From Clostridium sardiniense (GTDB lineage: Bacteria; Bacillota; Clostridia; Clostridiales; Clostridiaceae): DNA of 64,000 bases. This document shows positions 43,292-51,668 of the stretch, piece after piece. The notes below the pieces were generated by a model. That model saw only the letters and a program-made list of their open reading frames with translations. It searched no databases and was not told the DNA's origin. Each line of letters begins with the position of its first letter. Within the stretch, counting starts at the first letter, position 1. Location: assembly GCF_016907995.1 (NCBI RefSeq), contig NZ_JAFBDA010000001.1, positions 248,001-312,000 on the forward strand. Direction: 5' to 3'. The position numbers and the translations under genes were made by a program.

Positions 43292-44077
43292 ATGAATTTT
43301 AGAGAAAAATATGGACAATGGGGAATCGTTTTAGGAGCAACAGAAGGAATAGGTAAAGCTAGTGCTTTCGAATTAGCTAAAAGAGGAATGGATGTTATTT
43401 TAGTTGGAAGAAGAAAAGAAGCATTAGAAGAGCTAGCTAAGGCAATACATGAAGAAACAGGAAATGAAATCAGAGTATTACCACAAGATTTATCTGAATA
43501 TGATGCTGCAGAAAAATTAATAGAAGCAACTAAAGGTCTAGATATGGGAGTGGTTGAGTATGTTGCATGTTTACATGCAATGGGACAATATAATAAAGTT
43601 GACTACGCTAAATATGAACAAATGTATAGAGTTAATATAAGAACATTCTCAAAATTATTACATCACTATGTAGGTGAATTCAAAGAAAGAGATAGAGGTG
43701 CATTCATAACAATAGGTTCTTTATCAGGATGGACATCATTACCATTCTGTGCAGAATATGCAGCAGAAAAAGCGTATATGATGACAGTAACAGAAGGAGT
43801 TGCTTACGAATGTGCAAATACTAATGTTGACGTAATGCTTTTATCAGCTGGTTCAACAATCACACCTACTTGGTTAAAAAATAAGCCATCAGACCCTAAG
43901 GCGGTTGCAGCAGCAATGTATCCAGAAGATGTTATAAAAGATGGATTTGAACAATTAGGAAAAAAATTCACTTATTTAGCTGGAGAATTAAATAGAGAAA
44001 AAATGAAGGAAAATAATGCAATGGATAGAAATGACTTAATTGCAAAACTAGGAAAAATGTTTGATCATATGGCATAA
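43292..44077 (+). CDS. 7-beta-hydroxysteroid dehydrogenase
   Basis: 261 residues. Short-chain dehydrogenase with the nucleotide loop GATEGIG (about residues 14-20), GRRKEA after strand two (NADP preference), and catalytic Ser143, Tyr156 and Lys160 (YAAEK). The sequence matches, from memory, the C. sardiniense/absonum NADP-dependent 7-beta-HSDH, which reduces 7-keto-lithocholate to ursodeoxycholate. GGAGG precedes the ATG. With the 7-alpha enzyme downstream it completes epimerisation of the 7-hydroxyl. Confidence 0.93.
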   Translation: MNFREKYGQWGIVLGATEGIGKASAFELAKRGMDVILVGRRKEALEELAKAIHEETGNEIRVLPQDLSEYDAAEKLIEATKGLDMGVVEYVACLHAMGQYNKVDYAKYEQMYRVNIRTFSKLLHHYVGEFKERDRGAFITIGSLSGWTSLPFCAEYAAEKAYMMTVTEGVAYECANTNVDVMLLSAGSTITPTWLKNKPSDPKAVAAAMYPEDVIKDGFEQLGKKFTYLAGELNREKMKENNAMDRNDLIAKLGKMFDHMA

Positions 44078-44120
44078 AACTTATATTTGTAATAGATATA
44101 TTATTTAAGGAGTGAACATA

Positions 44121-44909
44121 ATGAAAAGATTAGAAGGAAAAGTCGCAATAGTAACATCATCTACTAGAGGAATAGGACGTGCATCTGCAGAAGCATTAGC
44201 AAAAGAAGGTGCTTTAGTATATCTAGCAGCACGTTCAGAGGAATTAGCTAATGAAGTTATAGCAGATATAAAAAAGCAAGGTGGAGTAGCTAAGTTTGTT
44301 TACTTTAATGCTAGAGAAGAAGAAACTTACACTTCAATGGTAGAAAAAGTTGCTGAAGCTGAAGGCAGATTAGATATATTAGTTAATAACTACGGTGGAA
44401 CAAATGTTAATTTAGATAAGAACTTAACTGCTGGAGATACAGATGAATTCTTTAGAATATTAAAAGATAACGTTCAAAGTGTATACTTACCATCAAAGGC
44501 TGCTATACCACATATGGAAAAAGTAGGCGGTGGAAGTATAGTTAATATCTCAACTATAGGATCAGTTGTTCCAGATATATCAAGAATAGCTTACTGTGTA
44601 TCAAAATCCGCTATAAACTCTTTAACTCAAAACATAGCATTACAATATGCAAGAAAGAATATCAGATGTAATGCAGTATTACCTGGTTTAATAGGAACTA
44701 GAGCAGCACTCGAAAATATGACTGATGAATTTAGAGATTCATTCTTAGGACATGTTCCTCTAAATAGAGTAGGAAGACCAGAAGATATAGCAAATGCAGT
44801 TTTATACTATGCATGTGATGATTCAGGTTATGTAACAGGAATGATTCATGAAGTTGCAGGAGGTTTTGCATTAGGAACTCCTCAATACTCAGAATACTGT
44901 CCAAGATAA
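44121..44909 (+). CDS. 7-alpha-hydroxysteroid dehydrogenase
   Basis: 262 residues from the ATG at 44121 after AAGGAG; the GTG at 44112 overlaps that site. Classical SDR: SSTRGIG with Thr15 and Arg16, AARSE with Arg38 for the NADP phosphate, NNYGG, catalytic Ser144, Tyr158 and Lys162. It matches, from memory, the NADP-dependent 7-alpha-HSDH of C. sardiniense/absonum. It oxidises the 7-alpha hydroxyl of cholate or chenodeoxycholate to the keto form used by the 7-beta enzyme. Terminator follows. Confidence 0.95.
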   Translation: MKRLEGKVAIVTSSTRGIGRASAEALAKEGALVYLAARSEELANEVIADIKKQGGVAKFVYFNAREEETYTSMVEKVAEAEGRLDILVNNYGGTNVNLDKNLTAGDTDEFFRILKDNVQSVYLPSKAAIPHMEKVGGGSIVNISTIGSVVPDISRIAYCVSKSAINSLTQNIALQYARKNIRCNAVLPGLIGTRAALENMTDEFRDSFLGHVPLNRVGRPEDIANAVLYYACDDSGYVTGMIHEVAGGFALGTPQYSEYCPR

Positions 44910-44926
44910 ATTAAGGCATATATTGA

Positions 44927-44962
44927 ATTTGGCAAGGATAAATTATCTTTGCCAAATATTTT
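44927..44962 (+). terminator. Terminator of the bile-acid operon
   Basis: ATTTGGCAA-GATAA pairs with TTATC-TTGCCAAAT, followed by ATTTTAT. Confidence 0.88.
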
Positions 44963-45059
44963 ATATAAGGGTTACAAGGAGTAAGTAGTGTAATTAAAGT
45001 TGTCTTAATTTTAAATTTAAGCAAAGTTGGATATTATGGTGTTATTTGGTATAATAATT

Positions 45060-45255
45060 ATATTAAATGCAGAAGAGGTGCTGAAATGATTAATTAATCT
45101 ATTTTGGAATGACATAGTTTTTGGGCGTACTTAGGGTGCGTTTTATTGTGTTGCCAAAGTTAGATTATATATCATGGATGTGCTTAGTTAAATAAAAATA
45201 AGTACGTTTATTTTGTGTACATCTAAAAATCATTTGGCAGCAAATGATTTTTTTT
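45060..45255 (+). other. Possible small RNA with strong terminator
   Basis: No gene fits, yet it ends in a perfect stem (AAATCATTTG and CAAATGATTT, loop GCAG) with an eight-T tail (45225-45255). That terminator has no coding gene upstream for 300 bases, so a small RNA, leader or decayed gene is possible. After it, GGAGG at 45259 leads into a short frame (to 45380) ending GSFGKIIDVYPKALEIIED without a normal start. Confidence 0.4.
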
Positions 45256-45395
45256 ATTGGAGGTATATTATAAAAAAACAGATGTTCTTATTAAGAATGA
45301 TTTTTGTGATTTTGAGATTAGGTAGCTTTGGAAAAATAATAGATGTTTATCCAAAAGCATTGGAGATTATAGAAGATTAAAAAGGGGAGAATTAT

Positions 45396-46391
45396 ATGGA
45401 GAAAAATTTAAATATAAAATTAATAGAAGATAAAATTAATAATATGAAAGAATTTTCAGGTGTCATAAGAATAAATAGAGCTGAAGAGGTATTATTTGAA
45501 AAGGCTTATGGTTTTGCTGATATTTCAAATGATAGGATAAATAATATTAATACAAGATTTGGAATTGCTTCAGGAGCTAAGTTATTAACTGCAATTTCTA
45601 TATGTAAGTTAGTTGAACAAGGAAAACTTAAGTTTGACTCATTATTAAAAGAATATATAGATTGTGATAATTTTGATCAAAATGTAACAGTAAGGCATTT
45701 ATTAACACATACTTCAGGATTGCCAGATTATTTTTATGTAGATTTTACTGAAATAACTTCTCCTATGTATATGTTGAAAGAACCAAAAGATTTTCTTCCT
45801 CTTATTATAAGACAAAAAAGTGTTTGTAAGCCAGGTGAAAAATACCAATATAATAATGGAGGATATGTAATTCTAGCTTATATAGTTGAGAAAGTAAGTG
45901 AAATAAGATTTGTTGACTTTGTAAAAGAACACATCTTTAATGTTTTAGAAATGAATTCAAGCGGTTATTTTAGTATGGACATGTTACCTAAAAACTGTGC
46001 TTATGGATACGAAGAAAATAGTGATGGTACCTTAAAAACTAATATATTTTCTATCCCAATAGTTGGCGGAGGAGATGGTGGAGTTTTTGTAACAGCTAAT
46101 GATATAAGTAAGCTATGGGATGGGTTATTAAATTATAAATTATTAAATAAGGATATTACTAATGAATTATTGACTCCACAAGTATATGTTAATTACGACG
46201 TATACTATGGTTATGGTATTTATATAGTAAAAAGAGATGATGGTATTTATAAATATTCTATAATTGGTGGAGATCCTGGTGTTAGCTTTGAGTCAATAGT
46301 ATATCCTAATAAAGAAATTGAAGTAACTATACTAGGAAATAGAAAATTTAGTACCTATGAATTATTAATGGAAATAGAAAACATAAATTAG
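45396..46391 (+). CDS. Class C beta-lactamase-type serine hydrolase
   Basis: 331 residues with the SxxK active site in GIASGAKLLTAIS, YxN in KYQYNNGGYVIL and the HTSGLPDYFY motif. No signal peptide, so it is probably cytoplasmic and not a secreted beta-lactamase; peptidase or esterase activity is more likely. GGGGAG precedes the ATG. It stands alone with its own terminator. Confidence 0.88.
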   Translation: MEKNLNIKLIEDKINNMKEFSGVIRINRAEEVLFEKAYGFADISNDRINNINTRFGIASGAKLLTAISICKLVEQGKLKFDSLLKEYIDCDNFDQNVTVRHLLTHTSGLPDYFYVDFTEITSPMYMLKEPKDFLPLIIRQKSVCKPGEKYQYNNGGYVILAYIVEKVSEIRFVDFVKEHIFNVLEMNSSGYFSMDMLPKNCAYGYEENSDGTLKTNIFSIPIVGGGDGGVFVTANDISKLWDGLLNYKLLNKDITNELLTPQVYVNYDVYYGYGIYIVKRDDGIYKYSIIGGDPGVSFESIVYPNKEIEVTILGNRKFSTYELLMEIENIN

Positions 46392-46444
46392 ATAATTAAC
46401 AAATTTAAGGTTTTCAATATATAACCAAATTTCAATTTACTGCA

Positions 46445-46495
46445 AAGATTAAAGGATATAATGTAACTCACTATATCCTTTAATCTTATATTTTT
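46445..46495 (+). terminator. Terminator after the serine hydrolase
   Basis: AAGATTAAAGGATATA and its exact complement form a 16-bp stem followed by ATATTTTTATT. Confidence 0.85.
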
Positions 46496-46559
46496 ATTCA
46501 ATTTCTTTATACTCAAACTTTTCTTTTGCTCTTTCAATGGCAGCATATAATTTTCCTTT
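46494..46559 (-). pseudogene. C-terminal gene fragment, unknown
   Basis: Read leftward: SKKGKLYAAIERAKEKFEY then KEIE and stop, protein-like in composition. Upstream it runs directly into the IS630 remnant, so it may be the end of a gene interrupted there. Confidence 0.35.
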
Positions 46560-46702
46560 TTTAGATGAATTTAAAGACAGATTAGAATTAATGTTTTTAC
46601 CACCATATAGTCCTAAACTTAATTTGATAGAGGTTTTATGGGGAGGGTTAAAGTCTTCTGTAATAAACAATGTATTCTTTTCGCGTCATTACTCAAGGTA
46701 AG
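46551..46702 (+). mobile_element. IS630-family transposase remnant
   Basis: The frame encodes MFLPPYSPKLNLIEVLWGGL followed by KSSVINNVFFSRHYSR and a stop. LPPYSPxLNxIExxWxxLK is the DDE-domain signature of IS630/Tc1-type transposases. Only about 50 residues of about 350 remain. Confidence 0.75.
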
Positions 46703-46725
46703 AGGTGAGTAATGACGCGAAGAAT
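46675..46725. repeat. Long inverted repeat at the end of the IS remnant
   Basis: CGCGTCATTACTCA (46682-46695) and TGAGTAATGACGCG (46705-46718) are exact complements around AGGTAAGAG, extended outward by TATTCTT/AGAATA with a two-base bulge. The 14-bp core has a less AT-rich composition than its surroundings. Possibly an IS end or a hairpin target. The spacer up to 46967 has no gene. Confidence 0.6.
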
Positions 46726-46967
46726 AAATAAATAAATTTCCTATACAAACTATAGATAGGTTATATGTTAAAATGTGGAAACTTTATTAGAATATATATA
46801 TATAATATTGGAGAAATAACAAAAGAATAGGAGCTACTTAAAGTAAAACATATAATATTAAACTATATATGCAAAATAAAAGAAAAGAGGGTGATTATTG
46901 AGATTTTTTATTAAAATATAATATAAAATAATGATGTGAAAAATTAAGTTGTTAATGGGGGAAAATT

Positions 46968-49847
46968 ATGAGAAAAAAGTGTATTAGTATTACTCTAATA
47001 GCTATTATGTTAATTACAAGTTGCTTTAATTCTAAACTAGCTATGGCTGAAAATTCATCAAAATATGATTTAAGTAATTCATTGCTAGGATATTATGTAT
47101 TTGATAACAATAGTATAAATAATATGACAGTTACGAATATTGCTAAAACTGGAGAGGTATACAATGGGAGACTAGGTTCATTAAGTAATTTTAATTCAAC
47201 TAACATAAGGATAGATAGGGGGATTTCAGGAGAAGGATTAAAATTTGATGGAACAGAAAGTTATTTTAGAATACCAAAAGTAATAAATGCAAAGGAAAAT
47301 TATACAATTTCACTATGGATATATAATAATGTAACACAGCCAACTAACTCAACATCAATAAATATTATACAACAAACAGGGGTTGGGAGAACACTTTTAT
47401 ATTTAAAGAATAAAAAGTATGGGAGTTTTGTTTCAGGAAGTGACGTTATATCTGATAACATAGAAGACTATGGAAAATGGCAAAATGTTATTATAACAAG
47501 TAAGGTTAACGATGACAAAACTATCACTTTTGAAATATATTCAAATGGAGAATTACTTAAAGAAGAATTAATTAAAGATATAAACTTAATTAATGGAGGT
47601 ATTACAGATTTACAGTTTGGATGTCATAAAAATCCAGGTACAGGATATTCATTCAAAGGTATGATAGATAGTGTTCGTATTTATAATAAATCAGCGGATA
47701 AAAATATGATCAATGCATTATTTGATGAACATAAAAATGTAATTGTTTTCGATGAGTTAAATAATTTAATTAAAGAGGCTACAGAGCTTTTAGAAAATGG
47801 AATATTAACAGATGAATACAGTGAGTATACAGATTTATATAATAAAATTGAAGAAGTTAAAAATATTACTATAAATTCATCTTATAATGAGATAATGGGA
47901 GCAAAGGCAGAACTACAATTATTAATTGATATATATACAGAAGTGGTGGGAAAATTGCCAGTAAAAATATCAATTGATTATAATAATGTAATTAAAAACA
48001 TACCGGATTATATGTTTGGAGTAAATCATAGATATCATATGGATGGTTATGGAAGTTATAATCCAGAAACAGAAGATTTATATGATGAATTTAGACAACT
48101 ATCAGATAGTGCTAAATTTGGATCAGTAAGATATCCAGGAGGAATTGTAGCTAATTTATTTCAATGGAAAAGGTCTATTGGAAATATAGAAAATCGTATT
48201 ACAACTATTCATGGAAATTGGAATGAACCTACTATTACACCTAACTTTGGTTTAGATGAGGCTGCTAAATATATTATTGACGAAAGTAACAGTGAGATGG
48301 TTTATGTATATGGATTTGGTAATGGCTCAGCTTTAGATGCGGCTGACTTAGTTGAATACTTAAACTGTGAAGTTGGACAAAATCCAAATGGTGGTATTGA
48401 TTGGGCTCAAGTTCGTGCTGATAATGGTCATGTTGAACCTTATAATGTTAAAATGTTTGAAATAGGTAATGAGGTTGACGAAGGTCGTGGATATTGGTTA
48501 CAAAATAGCCCTGATCAATGGTCAGGAAGTGGATTAGATGTTGCAAAAATGTATGCAGAAGGTGCAGTTAGAACATTTGAAAAAGAAAAAGTAGCAGAAA
48601 TAGATAATTGGAACACATCTGTTAATAAATCAAAGGCATCATATTTTAGTGATGGAACAGCAAATCAAAAGAAGTATATGCGTTATGCAAATGATGTAAC
48701 TGATCAAGTCGATAAATCAAAAAAAGTTAAAAGTGATAGTGTACATGTATATGTAAATAATAAAGAGTGGCCAATTGTAAATGATATTAAGAAAGCAGGG
48801 GCAAATGAAAAAGTAGCTCAAGTTAATTATGAAAATGGAGAAATACTTTTTGGTGATGGAGTAAATGGTGCAATTCCTGTTAAAGATTCAGACATTAGAG
48901 TATCATATACTGTTTACAAAGATGGTTTAGCTGATTACTACGAAGAAATGAAAAAAGTTGATCCAGAAATTAAAATATATTCAGGATATTCAAATTCAAA
49001 TATAGCTCAAGCGATTGATCAATCTGAGAAAGCGAGTAAAGATGGTGGAAAATTTGATGGTATAGCTGTACATCCATACTCTCATACTGGAGGGCAAATA
49101 CAAGATAATGATCCATTATTTTATGAAAAAATAATGGAAAAAATTGAAACTAGTGTTGTAGGACAGATTAGAAGTAGAGAGGATGCTTTAAAAAGATATT
49201 GGACAGATGGAAGTAAGGAAGTAGCAATATCAGAATATGGAATATTTAATCATCCTAGTGATGTTGTACAATCACAAACACATGCTATATATATTGCATC
49301 AAATATTATGGAATTTATGAAGTTTAATACCGCTTATACTAATAAGCATTGTTTAATAGATTTTCCAGGTGGAGATATATTAGGGCCTGGTAAACAAGCC
49401 TTAATACAATCTATACAACAAGCAGATGGAAGTTATAGATTTTATGGAACACCTTCTTTAAAGGTATTTAGCATATTAAATGAAATGACAGCTAATAATC
49501 TTATAGAAAGTAACATTAGAAACAATAAAAAGTTCTACAATAATGTAGATTCCATTCATTCAATGATAACTAAAGATGAAGATAATATTTATGTTCTTCT
49601 TATAAATATGAATAGAGATGAAAACATTACAGTTGAATTTGATATAGATGGGAAAGTAGTACAAAATAATAAAATAGAAACAATGACACTTTCAGGAGAT
49701 GATGTTTATGATATTAACTCTTTAGATAATCCGAATAATGTAGATATAGTTAAAGGGGAAACTATTGTAGACCTTGATAAAATTCAATATGAGGTTCCAG
49801 CGCATTCTGTTGTAGGATTAAAACTAAAATTAAAGGATGAAGTTTAA
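46968..49847 (+). CDS. Secreted clan GH-A glycosidase with LamG-type domain
   Basis: 959 residues. Signal peptide ending SKLAMA (about residue 27). A concanavalin/LamG-type sugar-binding domain (about 45-245; LLGYYVFDNNS to FKGMIDSVRIYNKSADKN). A FIVAR-like helical linker (about 255-315). A catalytic barrel from about 330 with acid/base Glu502 (FEIGNEVDEG) and likely nucleophile Glu756 (VAISEYGIF), as in GH51/GH39-type enzymes. An extra beta module (about 548-655) is inserted between them. No sortase motif. Likely attacks host or plant glycans outside the cell. Confidence 0.8.
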   Translation: MRKKCISITLIAIMLITSCFNSKLAMAENSSKYDLSNSLLGYYVFDNNSINNMTVTNIAKTGEVYNGRLGSLSNFNSTNIRIDRGISGEGLKFDGTESYFRIPKVINAKENYTISLWIYNNVTQPTNSTSINIIQQTGVGRTLLYLKNKKYGSFVSGSDVISDNIEDYGKWQNVIITSKVNDDKTITFEIYSNGELLKEELIKDINLINGGITDLQFGCHKNPGTGYSFKGMIDSVRIYNKSADKNMINALFDEHKNVIVFDELNNLIKEATELLENGILTDEYSEYTDLYNKIEEVKNITINSSYNEIMGAKAELQLLIDIYTEVVGKLPVKISIDYNNVIKNIPDYMFGVNHRYHMDGYGSYNPETEDLYDEFRQLSDSAKFGSVRYPGGIVANLFQWKRSIGNIENRITTIHGNWNEPTITPNFGLDEAAKYIIDESNSEMVYVYGFGNGSALDAADLVEYLNCEVGQNPNGGIDWAQVRADNGHVEPYNVKMFEIGNEVDEGRGYWLQNSPDQWSGSGLDVAKMYAEGAVRTFEKEKVAEIDNWNTSVNKSKASYFSDGTANQKKYMRYANDVTDQVDKSKKVKSDSVHVYVNNKEWPIVNDIKKAGANEKVAQVNYENGEILFGDGVNGAIPVKDSDIRVSYTVYKDGLADYYEEMKKVDPEIKIYSGYSNSNIAQAIDQSEKASKDGGKFDGIAVHPYSHTGGQIQDNDPLFYEKIMEKIETSVVGQIRSREDALKRYWTDGSKEVAISEYGIFNHPSDVVQSQTHAIYIASNIMEFMKFNTAYTNKHCLIDFPGGDILGPGKQALIQSIQQADGSYRFYGTPSLKVFSILNEMTANNLIESNIRNNKKFYNNVDSIHSMITKDEDNIYVLLINMNRDENITVEFDIDGKVVQNNKIETMTLSGDDVYDINSLDNPNNVDIVKGETIVDLDKIQYEVPAHSVVGLKLKLKDEV

Positions 49848-49908
49848 GTACCATAAGTTGATAAGGCAGCATTAAAATAATAATATATTTCAGAATTATT
49901 TATAATAA

Positions 49909-49962
49909 AAAGCCTCACTTAAATATGATACGGATAACCATATCATAAGTAGTGAGGTTTTT
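49909..49962. repeat. Dispersed hairpin repeat, copy 2
   Basis: GCCTCACTTA and TAAGTAGTGAGG flank an inner ATGATA...TATCAT stem, ending in TTTTTATT. Related in order and sequence to 33313-33366. It may also end transcription of the glycosidase gene. Confidence 0.65.
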
Positions 49963-50011
49963 ATTTAATGTGGCTTTAATTTTATATAATGATAATATAG
50001 AAGTTAAATAT

Positions 50012-50038
50012 AAAAAGCTACTAATAAGTAGCCTTTTT
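50012..50038. terminator. Terminator of the 5'-nucleotidase-type gene
   Basis: AAAAAG-TACT and AGTA-CTTTTT pair around AATA. Read leftward it ends in a T run past the stop at 50069. Confidence 0.65.
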
Positions 50039-50068
50039 AAGTAGAAAATATTAAATATATTAATCAGC

Positions 50069-51583
50069 CTAATACTTAACTATATAATTACTTTCATCCA
50101 CTAAATCAATTTTATCTTTCTTTTGTAAATAATCCATTATGATTTCACTCATATCTAGATTAATTTCCTTTAATACTTCAGAATTCTCATAAGCTGGGTA
50201 AACAGAAGTATTACTAGCTCTATAATTACTTAAAACTATAGTATAGTAATCATCCATATTAATTGCTTCGTTATTCTTTTTCATAGAAACAACTCTATCT
50301 CCAAATTCCTTTGATAAATCTATTTCGTATGTTAGACCACCATATGTGTCATAGTTATAATTTTGTACCTTTGGAAGAAGGAAGTCCTTACTTATATGTA
50401 CTTCATTATCTGCAACAACAAAGTATGTAGCACTTTTTTCAATAGATTCTTTTAATTGAGCTCCTTTAATCTTTAGAACCTTTAAAGTATTTGCATAAGG
50501 ATAATTAATTAGTACATCTTTAATAGTTATATTCTTCTTAAATCCTATTGCACAGTCAAATAATGAAAGAGCAGAGAAGTCGGCATTAGAAATATCAAGC
50601 TGAATCTGATGTAATAGATTAATAAAAGGATGTCCTTTTAATCTAGCTAGGAAAATATCATCAATAATTATATCTTTATCTAAATGTCCAATTTCAGTAT
50701 CTAAAAAGTCTTTTAAATCACCTTGAACGCTTGTAAAAATTCTTTCTAAGTTTTCATCTATATTATCATTTAGCAATTTAACATCTACTAATTCATAAGT
50801 CAGTTCTTTTGTATCAGTATCTAAGATAATCTTAGTAAAAGTTTGTCCGTTATTAAGTGGTTGAGAACAAATAACTCCTTTTACCTTAGTTATAAATGAA
50901 CGATGTTGATGACCACTTAAAATGATATCAATTGAATCAAATTCTTCTAGCAATTCACTTCCTTGATTTTCTTTAGTTAAGCTTTCAGTTGGAATCATAT
51001 GATCATCTAAGCTTCTTTCAAATCCACCATGATAACATACAACAATTAAATCAGATTTTTCTTTTAATTCCTTTTCATATTTTGCATACATATCTACAGG
51101 ATCTAAAAACTCTATATTTTTGATATTATTTTCATTTTCCCAATTTGGTATAAATGATGTTGTAAGTCCAATACATCCAATTTTAAATCCATTAAAATCA
51201 AATATTTTATATGGTTTTGTATCAAAAGATAGACCTTTAATATTAGCATTTATAACCTTATCTGAAACTTCAGTATATGAATTAGTTAAGTAATCTAATC
51301 CATAATTAAATTCATGATTTCCTAATACATAAGCATCATAATTTATTTTTTCTAACCCTTGAATTATAGTATTACTTTTAAAATCTTTTCTAGATAAATA
51401 ATTTGTAAGTACTGACCCTTGAATTAAGTCTCCACAATCAATCTTTAATGATGCATCATAATTTTTCTCATCTTTAAGAATATAACTTCCTATTTTAAGG
51501 ATTCCAAGATTTTGATCAGTTACGTAATTAGTTGGATATACAAATCCATGTAGGTCGCTTGTTTGATATATAGCAATTTTCAT
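50069..51583 (-). CDS. 5'-nucleotidase/2',3'-cyclic phosphodiesterase family protein
   Basis: 504 residues. Metal motifs: QTSDLHGFVYP, DCGDLIQGS, LGNHEFNYGLDY, CYHGGFE and LSGHQHRS; then the C-terminal substrate domain (about 330-500) with YPYANTLKVLKIKGAQLKE and NYDTYGGLTYEID. Family enzymes dephosphorylate nucleotides or UDP-sugars. There is no signal peptide, unusual since many relatives are secreted, so this one probably works inside. It follows the ABC genes on the same strand but after a terminator. Confidence 0.88.
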   Translation of the reverse strand: MKIAIYQTSDLHGFVYPTNYVTDQNLGILKIGSYILKDEKNYDASLKIDCGDLIQGSVLTNYLSRKDFKSNTIIQGLEKINYDAYVLGNHEFNYGLDYLTNSYTEVSDKVINANIKGLSFDTKPYKIFDFNGFKIGCIGLTTSFIPNWENENNIKNIEFLDPVDMYAKYEKELKEKSDLIVVCYHGGFERSLDDHMIPTESLTKENQGSELLEEFDSIDIILSGHQHRSFITKVKGVICSQPLNNGQTFTKIILDTDTKELTYELVDVKLLNDNIDENLERIFTSVQGDLKDFLDTEIGHLDKDIIIDDIFLARLKGHPFINLLHQIQLDISNADFSALSLFDCAIGFKKNITIKDVLINYPYANTLKVLKIKGAQLKESIEKSATYFVVADNEVHISKDFLLPKVQNYNYDTYGGLTYEIDLSKEFGDRVVSMKKNNEAINMDDYYTIVLSNYRASNTSVYPAYENSEVLKEINLDMSEIIMDYLQKKDKIDLVDESNYIVKY

Positions 51584-51610
51584 AAAATTTCTCCTTTAAT
51601 AAAGTTTAAT

Positions 51611-51652
51611 AAAAAAGGTGACTTAAAAACTACATTTAAGACACCTTTTTAT
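51611..51652. terminator. Terminator between binding protein and nucleotidase
   Basis: AAAAAAGGTG-CTTAAA pairs with TTTAAG-CACCTTTTT. Works in either direction, so the nucleotidase gene may have its own promoter or depend on read-through. Confidence 0.7.
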
Positions 51653-51668
51653 TTATATTATAATTCTT

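Noticed and set aside
45396-46391. Serine hydrolase considered as a beta-lactamase resistance gene
   Set aside because: No signal peptide and no specific lactamase features beyond SxxK and YxN; a general class C-type hydrolase is safer.
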